Source: Brevibacterium sp. UCMA 11754
GTDB taxonomy: Bacteria; Actinomycetota; Actinomycetes; Actinomycetales; Brevibacteriaceae
Direction: 5' to 3'
NCBI RefSeq assembly: GCF_021532275.1
Contig: NZ_JACBOT010000023.1
Coordinates: forward strand, 62,001 to 126,000
Length of the DNA stretch: 64,000 nucleotides
The notes under the pieces are model-generated. The model worked only from the letters and a program-made list of their open reading frames with translations. It did no database searches and had not been told where the DNA came from. A program made the translations under genes and the position numbers. Positions within the stretch are counted from its first letter, which is position 1. Each line of letters starts with the position of its first letter. Below, one piece after another: positions 33,661 to 44,295 of this stretch.

Positions 33661-35103
33661 CTATCGTGCGGCGATGCGCATATTCATAAGGTCCCGATCG
33701 GCACGCTGGCCGCGGTCGAGTTGGAGCCAGTCGACGCTCATATAGTCAGGGTGGGTGAAAGATAGCTTGATCCGGTTGGTGCCCTTGTCGAACTTGTATT
33801 TGCCCAGGTCGGTGACCGTGAAGGCTCGGTTGTGTGTGGTGTTCGGAAGGGCAACCGGGGTGCTGTGCTCGGCCTCGGTATCCACGGTGACGGTGCCACC
33901 GGGTTCTTTGTCTCCCGAGTGACGCAGGCTCAGGGTGTACATGCCGGGGCGGTCGACCTCAACTTCGAGGGTGAAATGTTCACCGTCCTGAATGTATTGG
34001 ACGATGTGCGAACCATCGAGGTCGCACACGTCCACCGGGGACTGTGGGTTTCGGATTGCCTTGCCGGACACGCAGTCGTTGTGGTCATTGCTGTCCGCGT
34101 AGTGCGCCGGGTCATCGAGGAAGTCTTCGGCCTGGGCTCGGATGCTGGAGGGCTTCATTCCGGCGGTGGTCACATCGCGGCCATCACGCCAGGCATCGAT
34201 CATGCGCACGTTGTCGGTCTGGATGACATCAGCGCCGAGGTCCACCATCGCCTGCCAGCCGAGGTTAGGATCGCGCAGGGAAGCCTCATCGGTGTAGCCA
34301 CCGCCGACGGAGTCCCACATCGAGTTCAGCCACAGATCGGTTCGAGCGTCGATTGCGGCCAGATACTCGGGCTGAGCCTGGGTATCTTCGAGGGTGTCGA
34401 AGGCAACTTCGATTGCGTCGGGCATGTTCGTGGTGAACTCGGCGAAGTCGTCGACTTGGTCATCGTCGATGATGTGCATGTACTGAGCTCGCGGATTGGC
34501 CGCCATGAACTCGTTGGCCTCCTCGGCATTCGGTGCGCCCTTGAACAGCCCGTAGTCGAGCATCCCGGCAGCGTCGAGCTCCGCGATCAGTTGATCCCGG
34601 TACTCCCACCCCTTGTCGAGGTTAAGGAGGATATTCTGTCCCCTGGTTGCTTCCAAGATCTCACTGAACGTGGGTACGTGCAGATCCGTCAGGGGAGACG
34701 GTCCGTTCCCCTGCCCCTGGCGAAGGCGAAGTTCTTTGACCTGGGCCAGAGTGAGGTCTTCGACGCGACCCCTGCCATTGGTGGTGCGGTTGACGGTGTC
34801 GTCATGATTCAACACCAAGTGCCCATCCTTCGTTTTTTTGAAGTCGATCTCGATCACCTCAGCTCCGTCGTCGACGGCCTGCAGAATGCCGGGCACCGAG
34901 TTCTCAGGGTGGTCACGCCACTGTCCCCGGTGGGCGCCCACCCACGTTTGCGGTTCATCTGCCAAAGGCAGGGATAGCGAAGCTGGTTGATCAGCGGTTT
35001 TGGTGGGAGAACCGATCGCGGGTGCCAAGGTTCCGAAAGTCAGGGCGCTGATAACGGTGCTGGTGAGGATGACTCGAGACAAAGTGTGCATTCTCAGAAA
35101 CAT
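33661..35103 (-). CDS. Secreted glycerophosphodiester phosphodiesterase with carbohydrate-binding-like domain
   Basis: 480 residues from ATG 35103 (a second ATG lies at 35091). Signal peptide of about 35 residues ending in TLAPAIGS. GDPD domain ~residues 55-310: GAHRGQWRDHPENSV with the catalytic His-Arg, then EVIEIDFKKTKDGHLVLNHDDTVNR (in part) with acidic metal ligands and His. The C-terminal ~130 residues form a beta-rich CBM6/35-like module (VEVDRPGMYTLSLRHSG, NRIKLSFTHPDYMSVDWLQLD). Should hydrolyse glycerophosphodiesters or teichoic-acid-type polymers outside the cell. Confidence 0.88.
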   Translation of the reverse strand: MFLRMHTLSRVILTSTVISALTFGTLAPAIGSPTKTADQPASLSLPLADEPQTWVGAHRGQWRDHPENSVPGILQAVDDGAEVIEIDFKKTKDGHLVLNHDDTVNRTTNGRGRVEDLTLAQVKELRLRQGQGNGPSPLTDLHVPTFSEILEATRGQNILLNLDKGWEYRDQLIAELDAAGMLDYGLFKGAPNAEEANEFMAANPRAQYMHIIDDDQVDDFAEFTTNMPDAIEVAFDTLEDTQAQPEYLAAIDARTDLWLNSMWDSVGGGYTDEASLRDPNLGWQAMVDLGADVIQTDNVRMIDAWRDGRDVTTAGMKPSSIRAQAEDFLDDPAHYADSNDHNDCVSGKAIRNPQSPVDVCDLDGSHIVQYIQDGEHFTLEVEVDRPGMYTLSLRHSGDKEPGGTVTVDTEAEHSTPVALPNTTHNRAFTVTDLGKYKFDKGTNRIKLSFTHPDYMSVDWLQLDRGQRADRDLMNMRIAAR

Positions 35104-35275
35104 ACAAGCGGAATCGGGCGCGCTCTCCCCTTGTCTGTAACCTTCACCTTGCCGATATCTGAACGCCTGGTACGTTGACACGTGCAGAAACAAGTGCACC
35201 TTCATCGAGCGCGATGCGCCTGTTTCGACATTGACGACCGGCGGTCGGACAGCGAACTGGGCCGGCCGACCGGCT

Positions 35276-35956
35276 TCAGGGCTCCCGGTCTATCGACAGA
35301 GTCGTGCGAGTGCGGGGGACCAGCAGTTCTTGGGTCGAAGCGAAGACGTGCGACCGCATCGTGGTCTCGGCGCCGAAGGGGTCCTTGTCCTGGATCATGG
35401 TGAGTACCTGGCGGTGTTCGCCGCTCGAGCTCACCGCGCGACCTGGGTGGTCCAACGTCCTGCGCACGAGTCTGTAGAAGGACAGTTGATTCATCAGCCG
35501 ACCGTACTGTTCGACGAGTTTGTTGTTGTCGGCGCCTTCGACAAGCGTCTGGTGGAATCCCTGCACCTGGCCGGCATAGGTGTCCGTGTCGCCGGCCTGC
35601 GATGTGACCTCCGAGGCGGCGACGTTGTCTTCAAGCATATCGAGTTGGAGGCAGGGGCCTCGCCGAGCCATGAGAGCCGCTGCCAAGCCCTCAAGTACCT
35701 CTTTGAGTTGGAACATTTCGACGATCTCCCGACGGGTCGGCTCTCGGATGAACGTGCCGACCTTGGGCCGGATCTCGATGAGTCCCTCGAGCTGCAGCTG
35801 CTTGAGCACCTCCCTGATGGGGGTTCGGGAGACGTCGAACTCCTGGGCCAGTGAGACCTCGGAGAGCGGACTCCCGGGCTCGAGGTCGCCGCGTGTGATC
35901 TTCGCGCGAAGCCGTTCCAGAAGAGTCGACGCTGGACCAGTAGGGTCTGTATGCAT
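35276..35956 (-). CDS. GntR family regulator (FCD domain)
   Basis: 226 residues. N-terminal winged HTH with LRAKITRGDLEPGSPLSEVSLAQEFDVSRTPIREVL (in part, ~12-50), then QLEGLIEIRPKVGTFIRE and an all-helical FCD ligand domain with metal-binding-type residues. FCD members respond to organic acids. Its promoter carries the motif GTTGCATAC also present at 28560-28688, so it probably represses itself and the monooxygenase cluster. Confidence 0.9.
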   Translation of the reverse strand: MHTDPTGPASTLLERLRAKITRGDLEPGSPLSEVSLAQEFDVSRTPIREVLKQLQLEGLIEIRPKVGTFIREPTRREIVEMFQLKEVLEGLAAALMARRGPCLQLDMLEDNVAASEVTSQAGDTDTYAGQVQGFHQTLVEGADNNKLVEQYGRLMNQLSFYRLVRRTLDHPGRAVSSSGEHRQVLTMIQDKDPFGAETTMRSHVFASTQELLVPRTRTTLSIDREP

Positions 35957-35968
35957 GCTTCAGATCGT

Positions 35969-35981
35969 ATGTTGCATACAT
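35969..35981. promoter_or_regulatory. GntR operator in gntR promoter
   Basis: ATGTTGCATACAT, an imperfect dyad containing GTTGCATAC, 13 bp upstream of the gntR start. Identical 9-bp core to the sites at 28560 and 28680. Confidence 0.65.
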
Positions 35982-36139
35982 GTGAGAGGTCAAGGATGGC
36001 TGTGGCGAACGCGACTTGCGATCATAGGTTCTGTAGCTTCGCCGACGCGTCAAGGGAATGCGTAGAAGCTATGGGTTCGCAGCCTTTCAGCATCTGCCAT
36101 GCAACAAAAGCAAAACACGTAGGTGGCAGGCCGCTCGGC

Positions 36140-36211
36140 ATCGAGAAACGGGTGCTGCGTCGGCGCACGGGTGTGTACCCAGATGTCTCTACGCAGCACC
36201 CGTTTCTCGAT
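36140..36211. repeat. Long inverted repeat 1 (21-bp perfect arms)
   Basis: A 21-bp arm (36140-36160, beginning ATCGAGAAACGGG) is repeated in exact reverse complement at 36191-36211, leaving a 30-base loop. It lies in a 384-bp gap without a gene between gntR and fdhA, which are on the same strand. Could end fdhA transcription or be a mobile palindromic element. Confidence 0.85.
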
Positions 36212-36233
36212 GTGGTGGCACGTGATGGCAGCG

Positions 36234-36293
36234 AACGGTTGGTGACTTCTGGTCGAAAAATTGCAATTCATCGACCAGAAGTTACCAACCGTT
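36234..36293. repeat. Long inverted repeat 2 (23-bp arms)
   Basis: Arms at 36234-36256 and 36271-36293 pair over 23 bp with one mismatch around a 14-base AT-rich loop. Right arm begins TCGACCAGAAGTTACC. It is 22 bp from inverted repeat 1 and about 47 bp past the fdhA stop; a strong transcription terminator for fdhA is the plainest reading. Confidence 0.85.
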
Positions 36294-36340
36294 GCCGAGC
36301 GGAAGGCCGTGCCCGCGGCCCGCGGCCCGCGGTACTGGGC

Positions 36341-37555
36341 TCAGGCCTTGATCAGGCCGTGGGGGTCGAGGACGAACTTCTTTGCGACACCTGAGTCGAA
36401 GTCGGCGTAGCCCTGTGGGGCGTCGTCGAGGGCGATCGGGGTGGCGTTGACGTTCTTCGCGATCGTCACCTTGTCATTGAGGATCGCGTGCATCAGCCCG
36501 CGGTTGTACTTCATGACCGGGCACTGGCCGGTGACGAAGACATGGGACTTCGCGAAGCCGAGCCCGAAGCGCATCGACAGCGATCCCTCTTGGGCCGCCT
36601 TGTCGGCAGCTCCCGGGTCGCCGGTGACGTAGAGCCCGGGAATGCCCAGGCTGCCGCCGGCGCGAGTGATGTCCATGAGCGAGTTGAGCACGGTAGCCGG
36701 AGCCTCGGTGGCTGCATCCTTGCCGTGTCCACGGGCTTCGAAGCCCACGGCATCGATGCCGCAGTCGACCTCGGGAGTGCCGAGGATCTGCTCGATCTGA
36801 TCCTTCGGATCCCCCTTGGAGACATCGACGGTCTCGCAGCCAAATGCACGTGCCTGTGCCAAGCGGTCCTCGTTGAGGTCGCCGACGATGACGACCGATG
36901 CACCGAGGAGCTGCGCCGAGGTGGCCGCAGCGATTCCGACCGGACCCGCGCCGGCGACGTAGACCGTCGAACCGATGGTGACGCCGGCCCCTACTGCACC
37001 GTGGAAGCCGGTGGGGAAGATGTCGGAGAGCATGGCCAGATCGAGGATCTTCTCCATTGCCTGGTCCTTGTCCGGGAACTTCAGGACATTCCAATCGGCG
37101 TAGGGGACGAGGACGTATTCGGCCTGTCCGCCGACCCATCCGCCCATGTCGACATAGCCGTAGGCAGAGCCTGGGCGGTCGGGATTGACGTTGAGGCAGA
37201 TGCCGGTCTGGCGTTCGATGCAGTTCCGGCAGCGTCCGCAGGAGATGTTGAACGGCACGGAGACGAGATCGCCGACCTTGACGAATTCGACATCACGACC
37301 GACTTCGACCACCTCGCCGGTGATCTCGTGGCCGAGGACGAGCCCCTCTGGCGCGGTGGTGCGACCACGGACCATGTGCTGGTCGGAGCCGCAGATATTC
37401 GTGGCCACGGTCTTGAGGATGACGCCGTGATCGACCTTGCGGCCGACATTGGCAGGATGGACGCCGGGGCCGTCCTTGAGGACGAACTCGGGATATTCGG
37501 TGTCGACGACCTCGACCTTGCCGGGACCTGCGTAGCTGATTGCCTTGTTACTCAT
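36341..37555 (-). CDS. fdhA: Formaldehyde dehydrogenase, glutathione-independent
   Basis: 404 residues from ATG 37555. Zinc-dependent alcohol-dehydrogenase fold of the Pseudomonas putida FdhA type: NICGSDQHMVRGR (catalytic Zn Cys, ~46), GHE near 69, structural zinc CGRCRNCIERQTGIC (~97-111), NAD site VYVAGAGPVGIAAA (~180). Oxidises formaldehyde to formate with tightly bound NAD. It neighbours the betaine demethylation genes, which release formaldehyde at each methyl removal, so detoxification is its likely job. Sequence upstream in frame to 38104 is antisense to the LysR gene and was left out. Confidence 0.93.
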   Translation of the reverse strand: MSNKAISYAGPGKVEVVDTEYPEFVLKDGPGVHPANVGRKVDHGVILKTVATNICGSDQHMVRGRTTAPEGLVLGHEITGEVVEVGRDVEFVKVGDLVSVPFNISCGRCRNCIERQTGICLNVNPDRPGSAYGYVDMGGWVGGQAEYVLVPYADWNVLKFPDKDQAMEKILDLAMLSDIFPTGFHGAVGAGVTIGSTVYVAGAGPVGIAAATSAQLLGASVVIVGDLNEDRLAQARAFGCETVDVSKGDPKDQIEQILGTPEVDCGIDAVGFEARGHGKDAATEAPATVLNSLMDITRAGGSLGIPGLYVTGDPGAADKAAQEGSLSMRFGLGFAKSHVFVTGQCPVMKYNRGLMHAILNDKVTIAKNVNATPIALDDAPQGYADFDSGVAKKFVLDPHGLIKA

Positions 37556-37749
37556 CGTTGAGTCTCCATTCGTATCGCACCACTGTTGATTCTCAGGAAG
37601 CGCCGGTGAACTGTGATCGGTAGGCGAAGGGTGTTCAGGAAGCGCCGCCGGTTCCTGAAATATCAGTCTGCTGTCAGACTTACGAGCAGTCTCGCCGTCA
37701 CGGAAGACTTCTGTCAATAGCCCAGGTCCGACCGCTGAGACCGCAGTCA

Positions 37750-38691
37750 TCATGCTGATGACGGAACCTCGCCGAGGCGGGTGGACAGTATGTGACGTGC
37801 CGTCGTTCGCAGGTGGGCCAGTGACTCCCGGATGAGCGGGGAATCCCTGCTGCCGGCCCGCACAGCCGCGATGATCTTCCGGCTCAGACGACCGGATCCA
37901 CTCAGTCTGACCCTGGTCACGTTCGCTTCGCCCAGCGAGCTCGCCAGGCGGGGGATTAGGCTGACTCCGACTCCGGCTCCGACGAGGGCCGCCGAGGTCT
38001 CCCACTCGATGGTCTCGTGTGAGACCGTCGGGGTTACTCCGGCGGCGGTGAACGCCGCGACGAAGAGCGCGTGATACGGCGAGCCCGGCCCGGCGCTGAT
38101 CCATTCCTCACCGGCGAGTTCTGCCAGTGAGACCGACTCCCGCTCAGCCACTTCGTGGTCGGAGGGGACCATGACGTCGAGCGGATCGTCGAGCAGATCG
38201 ATCCTCTCGAACCGGGGATCCTCCTCGACCTGGACCTCACCCTGCATCGCGACGACCACGGCGAGGTCGATGCGTTCGGCGACAAGAAGCTCGAAGCACC
38301 GCGAAGGGCTCGCCTCGATGACGTGGACACCGACGTCTGGGTGCTCACCACGCAGCTTCGCCGCCAAGGGGGCGAGGAGGTTCGACGATGCGGTGGAGAA
38401 TCCGCCGATGCCGAACTGAGACGGAGCCTGGTCTCCCGCAGTCAGAGACGCCGCCCGAATGTCCTCCCATTCGGCCATAAGCGCGTCCGAGCGTCGCACC
38501 AGATAGCGCCCACTCGAGGTTAGTCGCAGCCCACGCCCGTCCTTGACGAGCAGTGTCATTCCCAGTGAGTGCTGGAGTTCTCGAAGCTGCCCGGACACCG
38601 CGGAGGGGGAATATCCGGTGAGCTCGGCAGTAGCGGCAACGGTGCCGCAGGCGGCGAAGGTTCGCAGCGTGATGATGCGCGGATCGATCAT
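37750..38691 (-). CDS. LysR family regulator, divergent from gbcA
   Basis: 313 residues. N-terminal HTH (residues ~5-60: LRTFAACGTVAATAELTGYSPSAVSGQLRELQ, in part) and a type-2 periplasmic-binding effector domain. Divergent from gbcA with 125 bp between; likely regulates betaine oxidation. Note that Pseudomonas uses the AraC-type GbdR for this role, so the regulator type differs. A weak ATTCC...GGAAT dyad lies in the gap. Confidence 0.85.
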   Translation of the reverse strand: MIDPRIITLRTFAACGTVAATAELTGYSPSAVSGQLRELQHSLGMTLLVKDGRGLRLTSSGRYLVRRSDALMAEWEDIRAASLTAGDQAPSQFGIGGFSTASSNLLAPLAAKLRGEHPDVGVHVIEASPSRCFELLVAERIDLAVVVAMQGEVQVEEDPRFERIDLLDDPLDVMVPSDHEVAERESVSLAELAGEEWISAGPGSPYHALFVAAFTAAGVTPTVSHETIEWETSAALVGAGVGVSLIPRLASSLGEANVTRVRLSGSGRLSRKIIAAVRAGSRDSPLIRESLAHLRTTARHILSTRLGEVPSSA

Positions 38692-38816
38692 GGCACCATT
38701 GTGCCTCGGATCATGCGGTTATTCCGTACATATCCAGTTGGAATCTCGCGCTTTTCCTGCAGTGTTGTTCTCGCTAATGTCGTCTGTGACAGCAGCAGAC
38801 ATCAAGGGAGATGGAA

Positions 38817-40115
38817 TTGACCGCAGTGAATCTGGCGCCGACGAAGAAGGGTTTCCCTGCCGGCTTCAGCGCAGAGAGACTCGATGAGATCCGTCAACTG
38901 CTCGACACGCGACGTACCGGCTTCTCACTCGAGGCTCCCTTCTACACCGACGACCATCTCTTCAATCTCGATATGCAGGCCATCTTCGGGCAGAACTGGG
39001 TCTTCGCCTGCAGCGTTGCAGAGATTCCCGAGCCCGGGGACTACGTCACCCTCGACTTCGGTCCCTATTCCCTTCTCGTGCTGCGCACCGACGACGGCGG
39101 AGTCAACGTTCTGCACAATGTGTGCCGCCACCGCGGCGCCCGCGTCCTCACCGAGGCCGCAGGCACCACAGGCAATCTGGTCTGCGGGTACCACTCGTGG
39201 ACGTATTCGCCCGATGGCCAGCTCATCCACGCCTCGGCGCCGGGTGAGATGGAATTCGACAAGGCCTGCTACTCGCTCAAGCGCGCGCACGGGAAGATCG
39301 TCGCGGGTCTCGTCTTCCTCTGCTTGGCAGAGGAACCACCCACCGACTTCGACGACACCGCGGCGATCTTCGCCCCCTACGTCGGACCGCACGAACTTGC
39401 GAAGACCAAGGTGGCCTATCAGCAGAACATCGTGGAGGAGGCCAACTGGAAGCTCGTGATGGAGAACAACCGCGAGTGCTATCACTGCGATGGCCACCCG
39501 GAGCTTGCCTGCGCCCTGTTCCCGACCTGGGGACTGACCGATGAGACGATCCCGCCTCACCTCGAAGACGTCTGGGACCGCAATCAGCAGGCGCAGGCCG
39601 CACTGGAATACCGGTGCCGTCGCTACGGACTGCCCTATGAAGTCGTCGAGGAACTCGACACACGCATCGCCGGAATCCGGATCTCACGCGAATCCCTGGA
39701 CGGGCAGGGGGAGTCGTTCTCGGCCGACGGCCGACGTCTGGTGAAGAAGCTCCTCGGGGATCTTCCCGATTTCCGATTGGGTCGCTGCTCGATGCACCTG
39801 CAGCCCAACAGCTGGTTCCACCTCCTCGGGGATCATGTGGTGACCTTCACCGTGCTCCCGATCAACGCGCATCAGACGCTCGTGCGCACCACCTGGCTCG
39901 TCGCCGACGATGCCGTCGAAGGTGTCGACTACGATCTCGAGACGCTGACGCACACGTGGAAGCAGACGAACCTGCAGGACAAGAATTTCGTCGAGCTCTG
40001 CCAGCAGGGAGCGACGAGTCCGTTCTACGAGCAGGGCCCGTATATGAAGAGCGAATATCAGGTCGAGGCCTTCATCAACTGGTACGTGACTCGGATGCGG
40101 GAGCACGTGGAATGA
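38817..40115 (+). CDS. gbcA: Glycine betaine demethylase, Rieske oxygenase subunit
   Basis: 432 residues. Rieske [2Fe-2S] motif CRHRGARVL...CGYHSW (CxH near residue 102, Cx2H near 122) and the mononuclear iron site NNRECYHCDGHPEL (~217-230) define an aromatic-ring-hydroxylase-type oxygenase of the GbcA family, which demethylates glycine betaine to dimethylglycine, releasing formaldehyde. Start: an ATG at 38811 follows AGGGAG by no spacer, while the TTG at 38817 has a 6-base spacer, so TTG is preferred; the difference is two residues. Stop overlaps gbcB. Confidence 0.93.
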   Translation: MTAVNLAPTKKGFPAGFSAERLDEIRQLLDTRRTGFSLEAPFYTDDHLFNLDMQAIFGQNWVFACSVAEIPEPGDYVTLDFGPYSLLVLRTDDGGVNVLHNVCRHRGARVLTEAAGTTGNLVCGYHSWTYSPDGQLIHASAPGEMEFDKACYSLKRAHGKIVAGLVFLCLAEEPPTDFDDTAAIFAPYVGPHELAKTKVAYQQNIVEEANWKLVMENNRECYHCDGHPELACALFPTWGLTDETIPPHLEDVWDRNQQAQAALEYRCRRYGLPYEVVEELDTRIAGIRISRESLDGQGESFSADGRRLVKKLLGDLPDFRLGRCSMHLQPNSWFHLLGDHVVTFTVLPINAHQTLVRTTWLVADDAVEGVDYDLETLTHTWKQTNLQDKNFVELCQQGATSPFYEQGPYMKSEYQVEAFINWYVTRMREHVE

Positions 40116-41653
40116 AGCGCCTCGCCGACCCCACGACTCCGCTGGCGCAGCGGACCCGGGGCCTCGAGATGCCATGGAACCGGGTCCTCTCCAGCACGAC
40201 GGGACCTGCCGGTGCCGCCACGGCTCTGGGCCCTTGGCATCCGCAGGAGTTCTCCGCCGAGTGCGTGGAGACCATCCCCGAGGCGGGCGACATGATGGTC
40301 TTCGTCTTCCGGCGCATGGACGGTGCTCCACTGGCATTCCGGTCCGGTCAGTACATCAACATCGACTTCCCCGTGCATGGTCCGGATGCCGAGCCGGTGT
40401 CGAGGAGCTACTCGATCTCGAGTGCCCCGACGGAACCGTGGACGTTCTCCATCACGATCAAACGTGACCCGAAGGGACTCGTCTCGCCGTGGGCGCACGA
40501 GTCCCTTCGGGTCGGCACCACGCTTGAGATGCTGGGCCCGGTGGGTGCGTTCCACCTCGCTGACTACGATCGGCGAGCCCGTTACCTCCTGCTGGCAGCG
40601 GGTGCGGGGATCACTCCGCTGATGTCGATGGTGCGTACGATCCATTCACTGCCGGGGCAGGCCGATGTCGTCCTTCTCTATCACGGCTCTGCCCCGGATC
40701 GCTTCGCCTTCGCCGAGGAGCTGAACTTCCTGCAGAAGGCCGACTTTCGCATTGAGGTCATATATACCCTCGGTGATCGGGAGCAGGACGAGGATTCTGC
40801 TGGCGCTGGAAGCGTCTGGGTCGGAAAGACCGGCCGTCTCTCGACCGCGCTCCTCGAAGAAGTCGTCCCCGATGCCAATGGGCGGCAGGTGTTCGCATGC
40901 GGTCCCGAGGGATATCTCAACACGGCGACGGACTGCTTGCGCGAGGTCGGAGTGGACGACACCTCGGTGTTCATGGAGTTCTTCTCCGGCGACCGGGAGA
41001 CCCGTGCCGAATACGCCGAGGAAGTAGCGATCGCAGGCGAGATCGCCGAAGAGATCGCCTCGGCCAGCGAGGAATACTACGAAGCGCAGCCCGCCGCCTT
41101 GGAGATGTACGAACCCGAATATACGGCCGACGGGCCCGTCGAGGCCACAGGTCCGACGCTCGAGGCCGTCGACGCCTTGGCCGAAGTTCCGGTCGAGCCG
41201 GAGGCCGAGGTGGTCGTGGCGGGGATCGAGCCTGGGACGGCCGCCGAGGCGGGCGATGAGCCGGTGCTGGACACCAGATCAGACTCCGCTGTCGGAACCA
41301 CCCCGGCGACCGCCTCGGCGACGGACGGTGAGGCACCAGGTGACGAAGTCACGGTTGTCGATCCGACGACCTTCGCTACCGTGGGCGAAGGCGAGCACCT
41401 GATGTCCTTTGTGCGCACCGGACTCAACGTTCGCGTAGATTCGAAGGAATTCGTCCTCGACGCCGCTCGTCGTGCCGGTGTGAAGATCGGTGCGAACTGC
41501 CAAGAAGGCATGTGCGGTTCGTGCAAGGTCGTCAAACTCGACGGGGAGGTCGACATGAATCACCAGGGCGGCATCCGCGCCAGAGAGATCGATGCCGGGA
41601 AGTTCCTTCCCTGCTGCTCGACGGCGACGAGCGATCTGGTCATCGACGCCTGA
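40112..41653 (+). CDS. gbcB: Glycine betaine demethylase reductase subunit with long acidic linker
   Basis: 513 residues from ATG 40112 (overlaps gbcA stop). FAD domain with RSYSISSAP (~90-98), NAD domain with GAGITPLMSM (~167) and CGPEGYL (~265), then a Glu/Ala/Thr-rich linker of about 120 residues (~295-412), then a plant-type ferredoxin with CQEGMCGSC (~462-470) and a CC pair near 500. Ordinary GbcB is about 365 residues, so the linker explains the extra length. It passes electrons from NADH to GbcA. The linker keeps frame and looks disordered. Confidence 0.92.
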   Translation: MKRLADPTTPLAQRTRGLEMPWNRVLSSTTGPAGAATALGPWHPQEFSAECVETIPEAGDMMVFVFRRMDGAPLAFRSGQYINIDFPVHGPDAEPVSRSYSISSAPTEPWTFSITIKRDPKGLVSPWAHESLRVGTTLEMLGPVGAFHLADYDRRARYLLLAAGAGITPLMSMVRTIHSLPGQADVVLLYHGSAPDRFAFAEELNFLQKADFRIEVIYTLGDREQDEDSAGAGSVWVGKTGRLSTALLEEVVPDANGRQVFACGPEGYLNTATDCLREVGVDDTSVFMEFFSGDRETRAEYAEEVAIAGEIAEEIASASEEYYEAQPAALEMYEPEYTADGPVEATGPTLEAVDALAEVPVEPEAEVVVAGIEPGTAAEAGDEPVLDTRSDSAVGTTPATASATDGEAPGDEVTVVDPTTFATVGEGEHLMSFVRTGLNVRVDSKEFVLDAARRAGVKIGANCQEGMCGSCKVVKLDGEVDMNHQGGIRAREIDAGKFLPCCSTATSDLVIDA

Positions 41654-41688
41654 GCGATCGCAGCAACTCAACTTTTCGCACCATCTGA

Positions 41689-44271
<2,583 letters not shown>

Positions 44272-44295
44272 AGGCTGGGCACTGCTTTACGAGAG

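Noticed and set aside
36140..36293. Insertion sequence ends
   Set aside because: The two palindromes flank only 22 bp and no transposase frame or target duplication exists.
38725..38752. ATTCC...GGAAT dyad between LysR and gbcA
   Set aside because: Arms of only 5 bp; too weak to report as an operator, though it has the right place.
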